Assembly: GCA_963765875.1 (NCBI GenBank)
Contig: CAVXYK010000020.1
Location: 120,935-184,934, forward strand
Source of the DNA: JAWKOK01 sp963765875
Lineage (GTDB): Bacteria > Chloroflexota > Anaerolineae > Caldilineales > Caldilineaceae
Direction of reading: 5' to 3'
Length of the DNA stretch: 64,000 nt
Within the stretch, counting starts at the first letter, position 1; each line of letters begins with the position of its first letter. Positions 36,394 to 46,119 of the stretch are shown one piece after another. A program made the position numbers and the translations under genes. Below the pieces are notes generated by a model. It saw only the letters and a program-made list of their open reading frames with translations, ran no database searches and had not been told where the DNA came from.

Positions 36394-37268
36394 TGGAATG
36401 GCTGTTGTCACTCACCGCACTGTTCACCGATCCGTTGGCCTACGGCTTCATGGTTCGTGCACTCCTGGCCTCGGTGATGGTCGGCATTCTCTGTCCGATG
36501 CTGGGCAGCTACATCATTTTGCTGGGCATGTCCTTCTTTGGCGATGCCCTGGCCCACGCTATTTTGCCCGGCGTGGTGCTGGCCTTTCTCCTCGACTGGC
36601 CGTTGTTAATCGGTGCACTGGTCTTCGGCGTGTTGACGCCGGTGGTCGTCGGGCTGCTGACCCAGGGCGGCGAAGTGCGTGAGGACGCGGCCATCGGCAT
36701 CGTCTTTGCCGGTAGTTTTGCGCTCGGCGTCGCCATGATCAGCACGCTGGACTCGTACGCCGTCGATCTAAGCCACATCCTCTTCGGCGATGTGCTGGGC
36801 GTCTCTTCCGGCGATCTGTGGGCGACCTTCATCCTGGGCATGCTGGTAATCCTCACCATTGTCATCTTCTACAAGGAATTTCTGGTTCTGGCCTTCGACG
36901 CCACGCTGGCCGTGGTGCTACGTCTGCCCGCCAAATCACTTCGTTACCTGCTGCTCATCCTCATCGGCGTGACCATTGTCGTCTCCTTGCAGACGGTGGG
37001 TGTGGCGTTGGTGCTGGCCATGCTGATCACGCCGGCGGCCGCGGCCCAGTTGCTGACGCGACGGTTGTCGACCATGATGGTCGTGGCCGCCATGATCGGC
37101 GTCTTCTCCAACGTCACTGGGCTTTACATCAGCTACTATTGGAACATCGCCTCAGGACCGACCATGGTGTTGGTCGCCACGGTCGTCTTCGTGATCGTAT
37201 TCATTTTTGCGCCGCAGCGGGGTGTGTTGTGGCGGTCGTTGCGGAGGCCGCAGGTTGGGGCGGCGTAG
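36393..37268 (+). CDS. Metal ABC transporter permease (ABC-3 family)
   Basis: This 291-residue permease has about eight helices and matches ZnuB/SitC: YGFMVRALLASVMVGILCPMLG at the start, then FFGDALAHAILPGVVLAF (the conserved substrate-path Asp/His region) and LITPAAAAQLL near the end. The metal, probably zinc or manganese, cannot be fixed from sequence. The last 291 bases (36978-37268) are repeated at 37971-38261 around an inserted toxin-antitoxin pair, so this copy may be a hybrid restored by recombination. Confidence 0.88.
   Translation: MEWLLSLTALFTDPLAYGFMVRALLASVMVGILCPMLGSYIILLGMSFFGDALAHAILPGVVLAFLLDWPLLIGALVFGVLTPVVVGLLTQGGEVREDAAIGIVFAGSFALGVAMISTLDSYAVDLSHILFGDVLGVSSGDLWATFILGMLVILTIVIFYKEFLVLAFDATLAVVLRLPAKSLRYLLLILIGVTIVVSLQTVGVALVLAMLITPAAAAQLLTRRLSTMMVVAAMIGVFSNVTGLYISYYWNIASGPTMVLVATVVFVIVFIFAPQRGVLWRSLRRPQVGAA
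36978..37268 (+). repeat. Direct repeat, copy 1 (3' end of the permease gene)
   Basis: It matches 37971-38261 at a constant offset of 993 bases with no gap. Roughly nine bases in ten agree, and a central stretch of over 100 bases appears identical. The repeat ends exactly at the stop codon in both copies. Confidence 0.9.
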
Positions 37269-37292
37269 CGTAAAGCAGATACCAACCTTGCC

Positions 37293-37659
37293 TCAATCGA
37301 CAGGAAGCAAACGCACCCGTATGGCATCGTCGGTCACGCTGATCGAGCGCGCCGTTGAGGAGTTCCTGGGAGAAACGATCGATGATATCGTGCAGTTGTT
37401 CGTTGACATTCTTATGACGCATATTGGTCAGGCGAAACGTCACAACACTTGGCAGACGCAAACGGCTCAGTGCCACAATCCGCCCAAAGTCCAGATCGTG
37501 GGTGAGGATGACTCGATTTTCGGCGCTGGCCTTTTCGACGATGAGAGGATCGGAAAGACGCTGTAGATTTTGTTCACGGAGATGAACGGCGTCATAACCG
37601 GTCGAACGCAGAAATCTGGCCGTTGAGGCAGCCAGGCCCATGTCCAGTAGAAACTTCAC
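37293..37659 (-). CDS. DUF5615 PIN-like toxin, frameshifted near the C-terminus
   Basis: The protein starts MKFLLDMGLAASTARFLRSTGYDAVHLRE, quoted here only in part as family signature MKFLLDMGLAAS, with VILTHDLDFG as the second acidic motif. DUF5615 is a Mut7-C/PIN-like ribonuclease fold and the toxin half of DUF433 pairs. After NGAL a one-base insertion (about 37357) shifts the frame. The other frame gives the expected ending ISVTDDAIRVRLLPVD and stops at 37293. Uncorrected, translation would run to 37201, antisense to the permease end. It overlaps the antitoxin by four bases. Confidence 0.8.
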
Positions 37660-37892
37660 GCGGCGGTGCTCACTGGAGCGTAAACGGCATCATCGGCCGT
37701 CCAGGCCGCGTACTGAAGCGCTTGGCGGATGTCTTCCGGCTCCAGATCCGGGTACTCAGCGACGATCTCCTCAACGGTCATGCCGTTTGCAACCAGGTTG
37801 ACAACCAGCGATACGGAAATACGCATCCCACGAATAGCCGCCTTCCCTCCCAAGATCATGGGATCCGCTGTAATGCGATCGTAACCCATCAT
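37656..37892 (-). CDS. DUF433 antitoxin
   Basis: This 78-residue DUF433 protein starts at the ATG at 37892 or the next codon, behind AGGGGCAGG. The family pattern is clear: YDRITADPMILGGKAAIRGMRI, then VVNLVANGMTVEEIVAEYPDLEPEDI and a final QALQYAA helix. DUF433 antitoxins bind DNA through this winged-helix-like fold and neutralise DUF5615 partners. The stop overlaps the toxin start (ATGA). The pair lies inside the duplicated permease end and on the opposite strand. Confidence 0.88.
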   Translation of the reverse strand: MMGYDRITADPMILGGKAAIRGMRISVSLVVNLVANGMTVEEIVAEYPDLEPEDIRQALQYAAWTADDAVYAPVSTAA

Positions 37893-37970
37893 AGTCCTGC
37901 CCCTTTGTCCAACTTTGGAAAACGCACGCAACCACGCTAGTATGTCAGCATTGTACCATATACGCCTATC

Positions 37971-38261
37971 GTCGTCTGGTTGCAGACCGTGGGCGTGGCG
38001 CTGGTGCTGGCCATGCTGATCACGCCGGCGGCCGCAGCCCAGTTGCTGACGCGACGGCTATCGACCATGATGGTCGTGGCCGCGATGATCGGCGTCTTCT
38101 CCAACGTCACTGGGCTTTACATCAGCTACTATTGGAACATCGCCTCAGGACCGACCATGGTGTTGGTCGCCACGGTCGTCTTCGTGCTCGTCTTCATCTT
38201 TGCGCCCGAACGGGGCGTGCTGTGGCGCTCGTTGCATAGGCCGCAGGTCAGTGGCGCGTAG
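37971..38261 (+). pseudogene. Duplicated 3' fragment of the metal permease gene (direct repeat copy 2)
   Basis: The frame (93 residues from about QTVGVALVLAMLITPA to VSGA) repeats the last third of the permease at 36393-37268, ending at its stop codon. It has no start region of its own and cannot make a working permease. Upstream it breaks off abruptly into ACCATATACGCCTATC. Together with copy 1 it brackets the 702-base toxin-antitoxin segment. Either this is the original gene end displaced by an insertion that carried copy 1, or the reverse. Confidence 0.88.
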
Positions 38262-38281
38262 ACCACATATCGGAGCGCGCG

Positions 38282-38350
38282 AAAGTCCCCGGCACAGCCC
38301 AATGACAGTTCGGAATGCCAGATTGCTGCTGGGCTGTGCCGGGGACTTTT
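38282..38350. terminator. Long hairpin between the permease fragment and the thiolase
   Basis: AAAGTCCCCGGCACAGCCC and GGGCTGTGCCGGGGACTTTT form a 19-bp stem with a 30-base loop. A T4 tract ends it on the plus strand. It lies 18 bases before the thiolase start, whose GGAGAGG ribosome binding site follows directly, so it may also affect thiolase expression. Confidence 0.6.
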
Positions 38351-38368
38351 CGGAGAGGATGATCCCAT

Positions 38369-39559
38369 ATGAACGAAGCATACATCGTTTCCACTGCACG
38401 CACGCCCATTGGTAAACTGGGCGGGCGCCTGAAGGAATGCTCGCCGGTCGACCTGGGCGCGCATGCGATGAAAGCGGCGTTGGCAAGAGCCGGGCTGCCC
38501 GGTGAGGCCCTGGATCTTACCATCTTTGGCAACGTGTTGAGCGCGGGGCACGGCCAGCTGATTCTGCGGCAGGCGGCCCTCGTCGCGGGCATCCCGGCGA
38601 CCGTCGACGGCTACGCGCTCGACATGGTCTGCTCCTCCGGCATGATGGCTGTGATGAATGCAGCCACGATGATCAAGGCCGGCGAGGCTGAGCTGGTGCT
38701 GGCCGGCGGTATCGAGTCCATGTCCCAAGCCGCCGTTCTCCTTCCTCGTCAACCTGGTGGAAGCCCCATGAACCGGCTATCGGGTTCGGCCCCCGGCTAC
38801 AATAGCTTGACCTATGACGGATTGACCGATCCGATCACCGAGGACGGCATGGGCAGTGAGGCCGAGCGGCTGGGCGCTGAATATGGCGTCACGCGGACCG
38901 AGTTGGATGCGGTCGCGGCTGAGTCCCATCGGCGGGCGCAAGCGGCCACGGCTGTGGGGCTGTTTGCCGGAGAGATTGCTGCGCTGGAGGTGAGGGCGAG
39001 TGACGGGGTGCAACTGATCGAAGCCGACGAGGGCATCCGCCCCGACACCACGCCGGAGATTCTGGCAGGACTCGACCCTGTCTTTCGCGACGACGGCAAA
39101 ATCACTGCGGGCAATGCCAGCAAGATCAGCGATGGAGCGGCTGCTCTGCTGGTCGCCAGTGAGGAAGCGCTGAAACGCTACAATCTGACGCCGATGGGTC
39201 GAATCTTGGGTGGAACCTGGTCTGCCGGTGAGACGTGGCGTTTTGTGGAAGCGCCCGTGCCTGCGGTGCGTAAGCTATTGACCAAGTTGGAATTGACCAT
39301 AGACGACATCGACCTCTTCGAGAACAATGAGGCATTTGCAGCCAGCAGCGTGCTTTTTCACAGGTTGCTGGACATTCCCTACGAAAAACTCAATATCTGG
39401 GGCGGGGCGATTGCCCTGGGCCATCCCATTGGTTGCAGCGGAGCCCGTATCATCGTCACCTTGATGAACGCGCTGACTGCCACCGGGGGCCGCACAGGCA
39501 TTGCCTCGCTCTGCCATGGGACCGGCGGGGCGACCGCGTTGGGGATTGAACGGGTGTAG
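38369..39559 (+). CDS. Acetyl-CoA acetyltransferase (thiolase)
   Basis: This 396-residue biosynthetic-type thiolase condenses two acetyl-CoA to acetoacetyl-CoA or does the reverse. The nucleophile Cys88 lies in LDMVCSSGMMAV, ENNEAFAASS carries the conserved Asn-Glu-Ala-Phe, GGAIALGHPIGCSG holds the catalytic His, and the second cysteine is in ASLCHGTGGATA. All are in family order and the length is normal. GGAGAGG precedes the start. It stands alone between two hairpins, convergent with the alpha-2-macroglobulin gene. Confidence 0.93.
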   Translation: MNEAYIVSTARTPIGKLGGRLKECSPVDLGAHAMKAALARAGLPGEALDLTIFGNVLSAGHGQLILRQAALVAGIPATVDGYALDMVCSSGMMAVMNAATMIKAGEAELVLAGGIESMSQAAVLLPRQPGGSPMNRLSGSAPGYNSLTYDGLTDPITEDGMGSEAERLGAEYGVTRTELDAVAAESHRRAQAATAVGLFAGEIAALEVRASDGVQLIEADEGIRPDTTPEILAGLDPVFRDDGKITAGNASKISDGAAALLVASEEALKRYNLTPMGRILGGTWSAGETWRFVEAPVPAVRKLLTKLELTIDDIDLFENNEAFAASSVLFHRLLDIPYEKLNIWGGAIALGHPIGCSGARIIVTLMNALTATGGRTGIASLCHGTGGATALGIERV

Positions 39560-39572
39560 CTGCGGGGATGCC

Positions 39573-39601
39573 GTAAGGGCGGCCACGAGGGCCGCCCTTA
39601 C
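39573..39601. terminator. Hairpin between convergent thiolase and alpha-2-macroglobulin genes
   Basis: GTAAGGGCGGCC and GGCCGCCCTTAC form a strong 12-bp stem with a five-base loop in the 65-base gap between two convergent genes. No T-run follows on either side, so efficiency is uncertain. Confidence 0.55.
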
Positions 39602-39624
39602 CGGTTTCGAATACGCTCGATTCT

Positions 39625-42600
39625 CTACTCTACGACCACCATATCACTTCCACTGCGCCCAAACACCTCAGGCGAATACATCTCCTCGGCCTTGGCCGGC
39701 GGCACGATGAACTGCCCCGGCGTGGTTGCTCGTGCCGTGTAGGTGTACTCGTAGACGCCGTCCCACAGCGACGTTGTGAAGGCCTCGGCCTGGTGATCGC
39801 GCAGGTTCTGATGCTGGTACCAGGGGCCCCACCACCAGCTGTACGGCTCAGGCTGGCCCGGGTCCTGGGGCGGCGCGGCTGAGACAGCCAGATCCGGATT
39901 GACGATCTCCAGACCGGCGGGCAGCGGATCGACCAGGGCCACGTGATAGCGGCGACTGTCGGCCACCATGGTCAGGCGGACACGGACATTGGCGCCGGCG
40001 CGGATGTGCCAACTGCCGTCGGCGTACTGCACCACGTCATCGGGATCATCGATGGCCTCGTACGCCCGCTGCACGACAAAGCCCATCTCCAGCGGATCCA
40101 GATCCAGATCGTCGGGCGCGTAGCTCATGCCCAGGCGATAGTAGAGACGGCCATCGTCGCCGTCCTTCTCCAAGATCAGATCGTGCTCCGGCTCGCTGGA
40201 GTCGACTAGATAGGCCATGGGTACTTCGGTGGCGTGGCTGTCGGTCGAATAGCCGACGTACTCGTGCTCGCCCACGTAGGTGTTGCCCAGCCACATGCGG
40301 GCCACGAAGTCCGGTGATTCGGCCTCGTAGGTGTTGAAGTAGCGATCCAGCGCCAGCAGAATGAAGACGTTTTCCTGAGTGTTGTTCCAGCGTCCCTGGA
40401 TTTGGTGGGCCAACAGACCGTTGACAACCTTGGGAATCAGGTCGCTTTCCGGCTGGTCGTTGATCAACGCTTCCAACACGATGCCGTCGGTGCGGCGGTT
40501 GGAGTGCAGCATGACGTAATTGTCATCGCCGTAGGAAGTGATAAAGTTGGCTGCGCCTGCGGTCTCGACCGCACTGTTGTTCACATAGCGCCGGATCTCT
40601 TCGACCTGGGCCGTGTAGCCCGGCTCACCGCTGAGCACCTGCCAGAGCCAGGCGACGGCTTCCAGGCTTTGGTCCTCCAGCGGCATCTCATCAAGCAGCT
40701 GAGCAGCCTTGGCCGTATCGACATCACCGGCCAGCTGGCGCACGAAGAGTGCGTAGCTACTCAGCGCATGTTGGGTCTCCCGGTTGTACCAGTATGGGTA
40801 ATAGAACTCGATGTCACGCAGATAGCTCAGGGAACGGGCGATACTTTCATCGGAGACCTCGTAGCCTTTGATGCGCGCTTCTTGCAGCGCATGGGCTACG
40901 TGGACACTGTAGAAGGGAATCGACTCCTGGCCCTGTCGCCAGATGGGGAAGCCGCCGTCCATGTTCTGCATGCCTTCAAGTCGCTCGACGTCGCGGGCCA
41001 CGGCTGCGTTCAGCTCCTCCGGCGAGGGCAGGCCCTCGGCCTGGAAGGACGTCAGCACATCGCGCAGGGCAGCGATGCCCAGCACCCTCGAAGCCAACTG
41101 CTCAGAACATTCAAACGGGTAGGCCGTCAGGTAGAGCACCGCGTCGGTCAGCGCCTGCAAGGAGGTCGATGAGGTTGTGATCTCCAGCCCGCCGAACTGA
41201 GGGAAGACATTCTCGGGCGTGGCAATGGGCTGCACGATTGCGCCCTCGTCGACCACGCCGTAGGTGGCGAAGGCCTCGGTGGTGGCCGGTGTGTAGACCG
41301 GCAGCACGACATCGGCCGCATCGGCCAGCTCGTCCCCATTCGAATCAACCGCAGTCGCGGCAAAGCGGATGCGGGCCGTGCCGGCGTTGGTTGTCTCAGC
41401 CGGGAAGCGAATCTCGACTCGGTCGTTGGCCGGCACAGTGACGCGTTGACCTGCGTCTCCAGTCGAGCCGGCATCCGTCAAGGTCAGGTTGGCCGCCTGG
41501 GCCAATACGTCGACGGTCATCGGCTCATCGGTCTGGTTCTGTAGCACCACCGGCACCTCAAAGACGTCGCCGAAGTTGAGGAAGCGGGGCGCAGACGGAC
41601 GAACCATCAGCGGCATACGGGCCGTTAGATCGGCCTCACTCGAGCCGAACTTGTCGCCGTCTGCGACAGCCACCACCATGATTCGATAGCGGGTCAAGTT
41701 GTCGGGCAGGGTCACATCGACGCGGGCCTGGCCGTTTTCGTCGGTGCGGACTTCAGGCGCGAAGGTGGCCAGCGGGTTAAAGTCGGAACGCACTGAAATG
41801 GCCGATGATGCGTCACTGCTGTCAGCGCACAGACGCCACTGCTGCCATCGCCATCGGCGCAGGGGCCATCGCCATATCTGCTGCGAAGCTCTCCCACTTT
41901 CGTCGAACGCCATTCCCGCAGCCATGGGAGGCATGGCATTGAGCGATTGAGTACCGTTTCTGGCTTTGAGATTTACCTGCGTATCGGCGAGTCACCACTT
42001 CTGTCTCCTGGACAGGCTCGTCCGCGTCCTGCAACACGATCTGGCTGCGACTGTGATAGCCGCTGACATCCGCGTATCGCTGTTGGTAGAAAGCCGCCAC
42101 CGGATCGGCCAACTGGTAGCCGGTCAAGGCAAGGATGGCCTCATCGACCACCACGACGGCCAGTTCACCACCTTCGACCGGCAAACCAGCAGCGTCAGTG
42201 AGCGTCAGGTCGATGGCCGTCGATTCGCCGGGCGCCAGTTCTGTCGACTCGGGCACGATCTCCAGTGCCAGCGTGCGGTTGAGCGGCGGCACGATCAGAT
42301 CGATGCTACCGGTGGCGAAGGCGGGACGACTCGGCGCTCCTCGACCGGCTCGCCCTGGTCATTGACGCGCGGGGCGGCTCCGTTCAGATCGACCTGGACG
42401 GAGATGTTGGGAATGTAGGCATCTTCGATAGGCACACGTAGCGTGATCGAATTCTCGTCTATCGTGAAGCGTTCCGTGTAGAGGATGCCGCTGCGGGCGA
42501 CGGTCATCAGCCCTTCGGCAGGCGAGAAGGGGGCCTGGACCAGGATCTCTGCCACATCACCCGGCTCATACTGCTCCTTGTTCGGAATTAGTTCGACTTC

Positions 42601-45600
42601 TTCCTGGGTCACCTCACGTGTGGGCGGGCGCTCGCCGCCGCTTACCCAACGGATCATACGGCTGCGGTTGATGCGGCCCTGATCATCCATGACACTGGCG
42701 GAGATGCGCATCCTGCCGCCGATCTCGGTGTCAAAGGTGCAGGCAACCGCTTCCGTCGTCGATTCGATTGTGCAAGACTGCACATCGACTGCTTCCTCCA
42801 CCCACTCGCCGTTTCTGCTCTTCCACTCCAGACGAGCGGTCTCCATGCCAATGGTCTGCTCGGAGATCGCATTGCCGTCCAGATCGGTGACGATGGCCTC
42901 GATGACCAGCGGCTCACCCTTTTCTACAAAGGTCGTTTCGCTACGCATCCCCACGTAAAGGGATGCGGGATGGACGAGGAGGCTTGTGCTCGCGTTCCAG
43001 GACTGGCGATTCACATCCATGACATCGGCGCTGGCGATCACGCTGTAGGGGCGCGGTTGATCGATTTCGGTGAACGCCATTTTCAGAAAGTGGCGCCCCG
43101 ACGCATCGGTCTGTCCGTTGAATGTCTGGGTATCGGAGCCTCGATATGCATCATCCCACCCCCAGCCACCATAGCCCCACCATGGCGACCACTCGCCAAA
43201 GATGAAGTCGGGCCAATTGGGCGGTGAATAGCTCCCTCGGTGAAGCGGTTACCGCCCAGAAGGTCTCTGCATTGGGCAGGGGACCGCCGGCAAAATAGGC
43301 GGCTGAGGCGGAGACAGTCGCCTCGTCGCCCAGGAAGTAGGGGCCCTCCGACTCGTTGCCCACCGAAACCTCGAACTCGGGTCGGCGGAACTCCTGGACT
43401 TGGAAGGTGTGATCATATTGTTTCTGCCATGTGTCGTTCATCCGGTGTCGCGCGTCGAGGTCCGGCAAGCCCTGGGCTGTCAACCTGAGATAGGTCTGTC
43501 CCAGATTCATGTTCCCCGGCAAGGTGAAGGCCATATCGAAGCCGGCCAGGTCATTGACCTCGGCCACGTCGGTGAGCACTTCATTGCCACGAGAATCGAC
43601 CAGCGTATATTGCGACGGAGACGCCCGATGTTTGCGGCAAACCGACGTCGCCATCCTGCGTGCCGCCGATCAGACGCATCCAGCCTTTGACATGGACCTC
43701 TTCGTCCGGCCGGTACATCTGCCGGTCATCGAAGACGTACCAGCGCAACGAATCAGCAACATCCCGCCGCTGCCAGCCGCCCTCTCCCCAGTAGTATCCG
43801 CTTTCCGGGAGAATGGCCATATCAGATCCCAGCCGGCCGACGAGGAGCGAATCGCCTTCGTCAGAGAGCATCAGCGTGGCCAGACCCTCTTCGTTGGTCG
43901 TGGCCTGGGCGACTGTGGGTAGCAGTGAGAACTCGACATTTTCCAGGGGCGCGCCATCGTTCAAGGCTGTGGCCCATGCTGTCATCTCGCTGTGGTCCAC
44001 CACAGCGTCCAGCCCGATCTGGGTCACCTGCACCCAGGAAATCACAGTGGGCCGGCTCCGTCGCATTAGGTTATCCAAGACAGGGATGCTGGGCACGGTG
44101 ACCATCATGATCACGTGGCCGGTCTCACCCTCCAACGCCGGGCTCAGGTCGATGGCTGTTTCGGTGAGCTGATCGTCGGCGCCGTCGATCTGGATGGTCT
44201 TGGACATCACCTCGACGCCCGGCGGATCCGGCAAGTTGTCTTCATAGCGCAGCTCACGCATATACTCGACGTAGGTCGTCCAGTCACTTGGGACTACGGC
44301 ATAGGCCTTGACGACCAGACGGGGATAGTTGATCGAATAGACATTGAAGGTGGGCTGGACGGAAGACGGATCGAGCGTGGTCAAGAAGTCGGGTCCGGTC
44401 AAAACGCTGGGCATTGCCGAGGTTCTGAACGTGTGCGTCTCGCTCTCACCCAACGTTTGGCCGAAGATGTCGCGCACGTCCCCGTCGACCGTCACCCGGT
44501 AGGTGGTACTGCCTACTTTCATGCCCTCGATCTGGATACTGTTGCCGAACTGGTTGATGACAACGCCGGGGATTGCGGGGTCAATGCTGATCTGTGACTC
44601 GTCAAAATATTCCGAATCAAGGGGGTTGTTGAAGATAATTGAGAGCGGTGAAAAGGGTGGACATTCGTTGTCATAGTAGCTGCAACGTGCTTGTTCGATG
44701 CGCAGTGGTGCGTAGGTCTGGAATGAGTAGCTTTGGGCCTTGGGCGTCGTCAGTGGGCCTTCGGCCGACGGCGTGCTCGGCCCGACTACTACGTTGATAG
44801 TTGTGTCAGTTGGAAAGAGTTCGTCAGCGCGGAAAGCCAGCCAGCGACTCTCCGGCGTCTGCTCGACCATCCTTTGAATCGCTTCGTCTTCAGCGATCTC
44901 CGCCTCATCCGCTAGACGAATCGCGTAGGAGCGGCGGTCGGCAGTCACACTGATGGTGTCCAGAACGGCCTGGGGGTCGATGCGCTGATCGAAGGCGACA
45001 AAGAAGAGCGGGTCAAGTGGTTGCGGCCCATAGTTTGGCGCGGTGGCGATCACGCCGGCGCTCGGTGTACTGAAAGTCCAGACAACGCTCTCTGCCAGGA
45101 CGCCGCCCACTGCCGATGTCGTGCCGGCAGGGATCTCGACCCTGTATTCAGTCGCCATGGGGAAGCGATCGATCTCGTCTGACCTATATTCAAAGGAGAG
45201 CGTCTTGGTCCCCAGCCATTTCCAGACGCCGGGCAACGCCGGTGTCAGCACGACGGGAACATCGGCCGCACTCAATTGCTCCAGCGTACCCAGCGGAACC
45301 ATGGGCTGGTTGAATGTGACGTTGAGGAAAGGTGCAATGGGAACCGCGCCTTCGGGTGCGTAGCGCAGCACTTCCAATGGCCCGCTCTCTACACTCGTCG
45401 GGCACGGCAGGCGCGTCGATCTGTTCGGCCGGCGGGAAGGGTTCGTCGATGGTATCGCCGGTGCGTGGCGGCGGCAAAGAACGTTCAGGCAGGCGTAATT
45501 TTTGCGTGTCGCTTGTTTCCGCTTCCAACGGCGGCAGCCGGTCGGAAATCTGCTGGACTTCGTTGTCGGTCAGCGGTACGGTTTCAGCAACCGGCATCTG

Positions 45601-45981
45601 CACTGATTCGGACGGCTGCTCGGCGCCTTCGCTCAGCACGATGGTCAGGCCGGCAGATTGCTCGCCAGGCAAGACTTGGCGTTGGGGTACGGAACTCGCC
45701 CGAGACAGCGGACTGGTTGAGTGGCTAGAGTACGGTGCACTCTGCACCGGCGCCGCGGGCAGGATGGTCAAAAAGAGTCCGACCAGCAACAGGGTACTCA
45801 GATATGTTTGAAGTAGATTTTCTAGCCATTGCCCACCTCGTTTGATAGTTGAACGACTGAGTCGTCTCTGTTTGTGACTGTGTACGTGGCCATATTTGTG
45901 TACGTGGCTATAGTGATGAAGGGTCCTCATGTGTCCGTGGATGACACGCAGATCGTTCATCGGCCTATTGTGTATGGTCAT
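39625..45981 (-). CDS. Bacterial alpha-2-macroglobulin family protein (frameshifted)
   Basis: Six consecutive frames, joined by about five single-base shifts (near 45405, 43650, 43200, 42290 and 41920), spell one secreted protein of about 2100 residues. It has a signal/anchor segment (YLSTLLLVGLFLTILP), a Pro/Glu-rich linker, MG-type beta domains with YAPEGAVPIAPFLNVTF and FDDRQMYRPDEEVHVKGWM, the bait-region neighbourhood, FNPLATFAPEVRTDENG as the A2M domain signature, and an alpha/alpha thioester domain. The thioester motif is kept as YPFECSEQLASR (CxEQ). These proteins trap proteases and guard the envelope. The N-terminal Met is uncertain. PbpC, a frequent partner, is not adjacent. Confidence 0.85.
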
Positions 45982-46051
45982 CTGGGGCTAAGACGGCGAT
46001 GATTCCATGAATGTTCCGACAATGTCGGGCCGGCGGCGATTGCGAAATCGA

Positions 46052-46093
46052 AAGAGACGCACGTTTGGGACATGTCCCAAACGTGCGTCTCTT
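46052..46093 (-). terminator. Perfect 21-bp inverted repeat, terminator of the PPIase gene
   Basis: AAGAGACGCACGTTTGGGACA and its exact complement join without a spacer. On the minus strand the stem ends TCTCTTTCG. It lies 27 bases after the stop of the cyclophilin lipoprotein gene and before the alpha-2-macroglobulin gene, both on the minus strand. Confidence 0.65.
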
Positions 46094-46119
46094 CTTATGG
46101 CTCAGTTGAGTGGTAGCGA

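Noticed and set aside
37980..38261. A functional small membrane protein
   Set aside because: It is a near copy of the permease C-terminus without start region and is best seen as one arm of the direct repeat.
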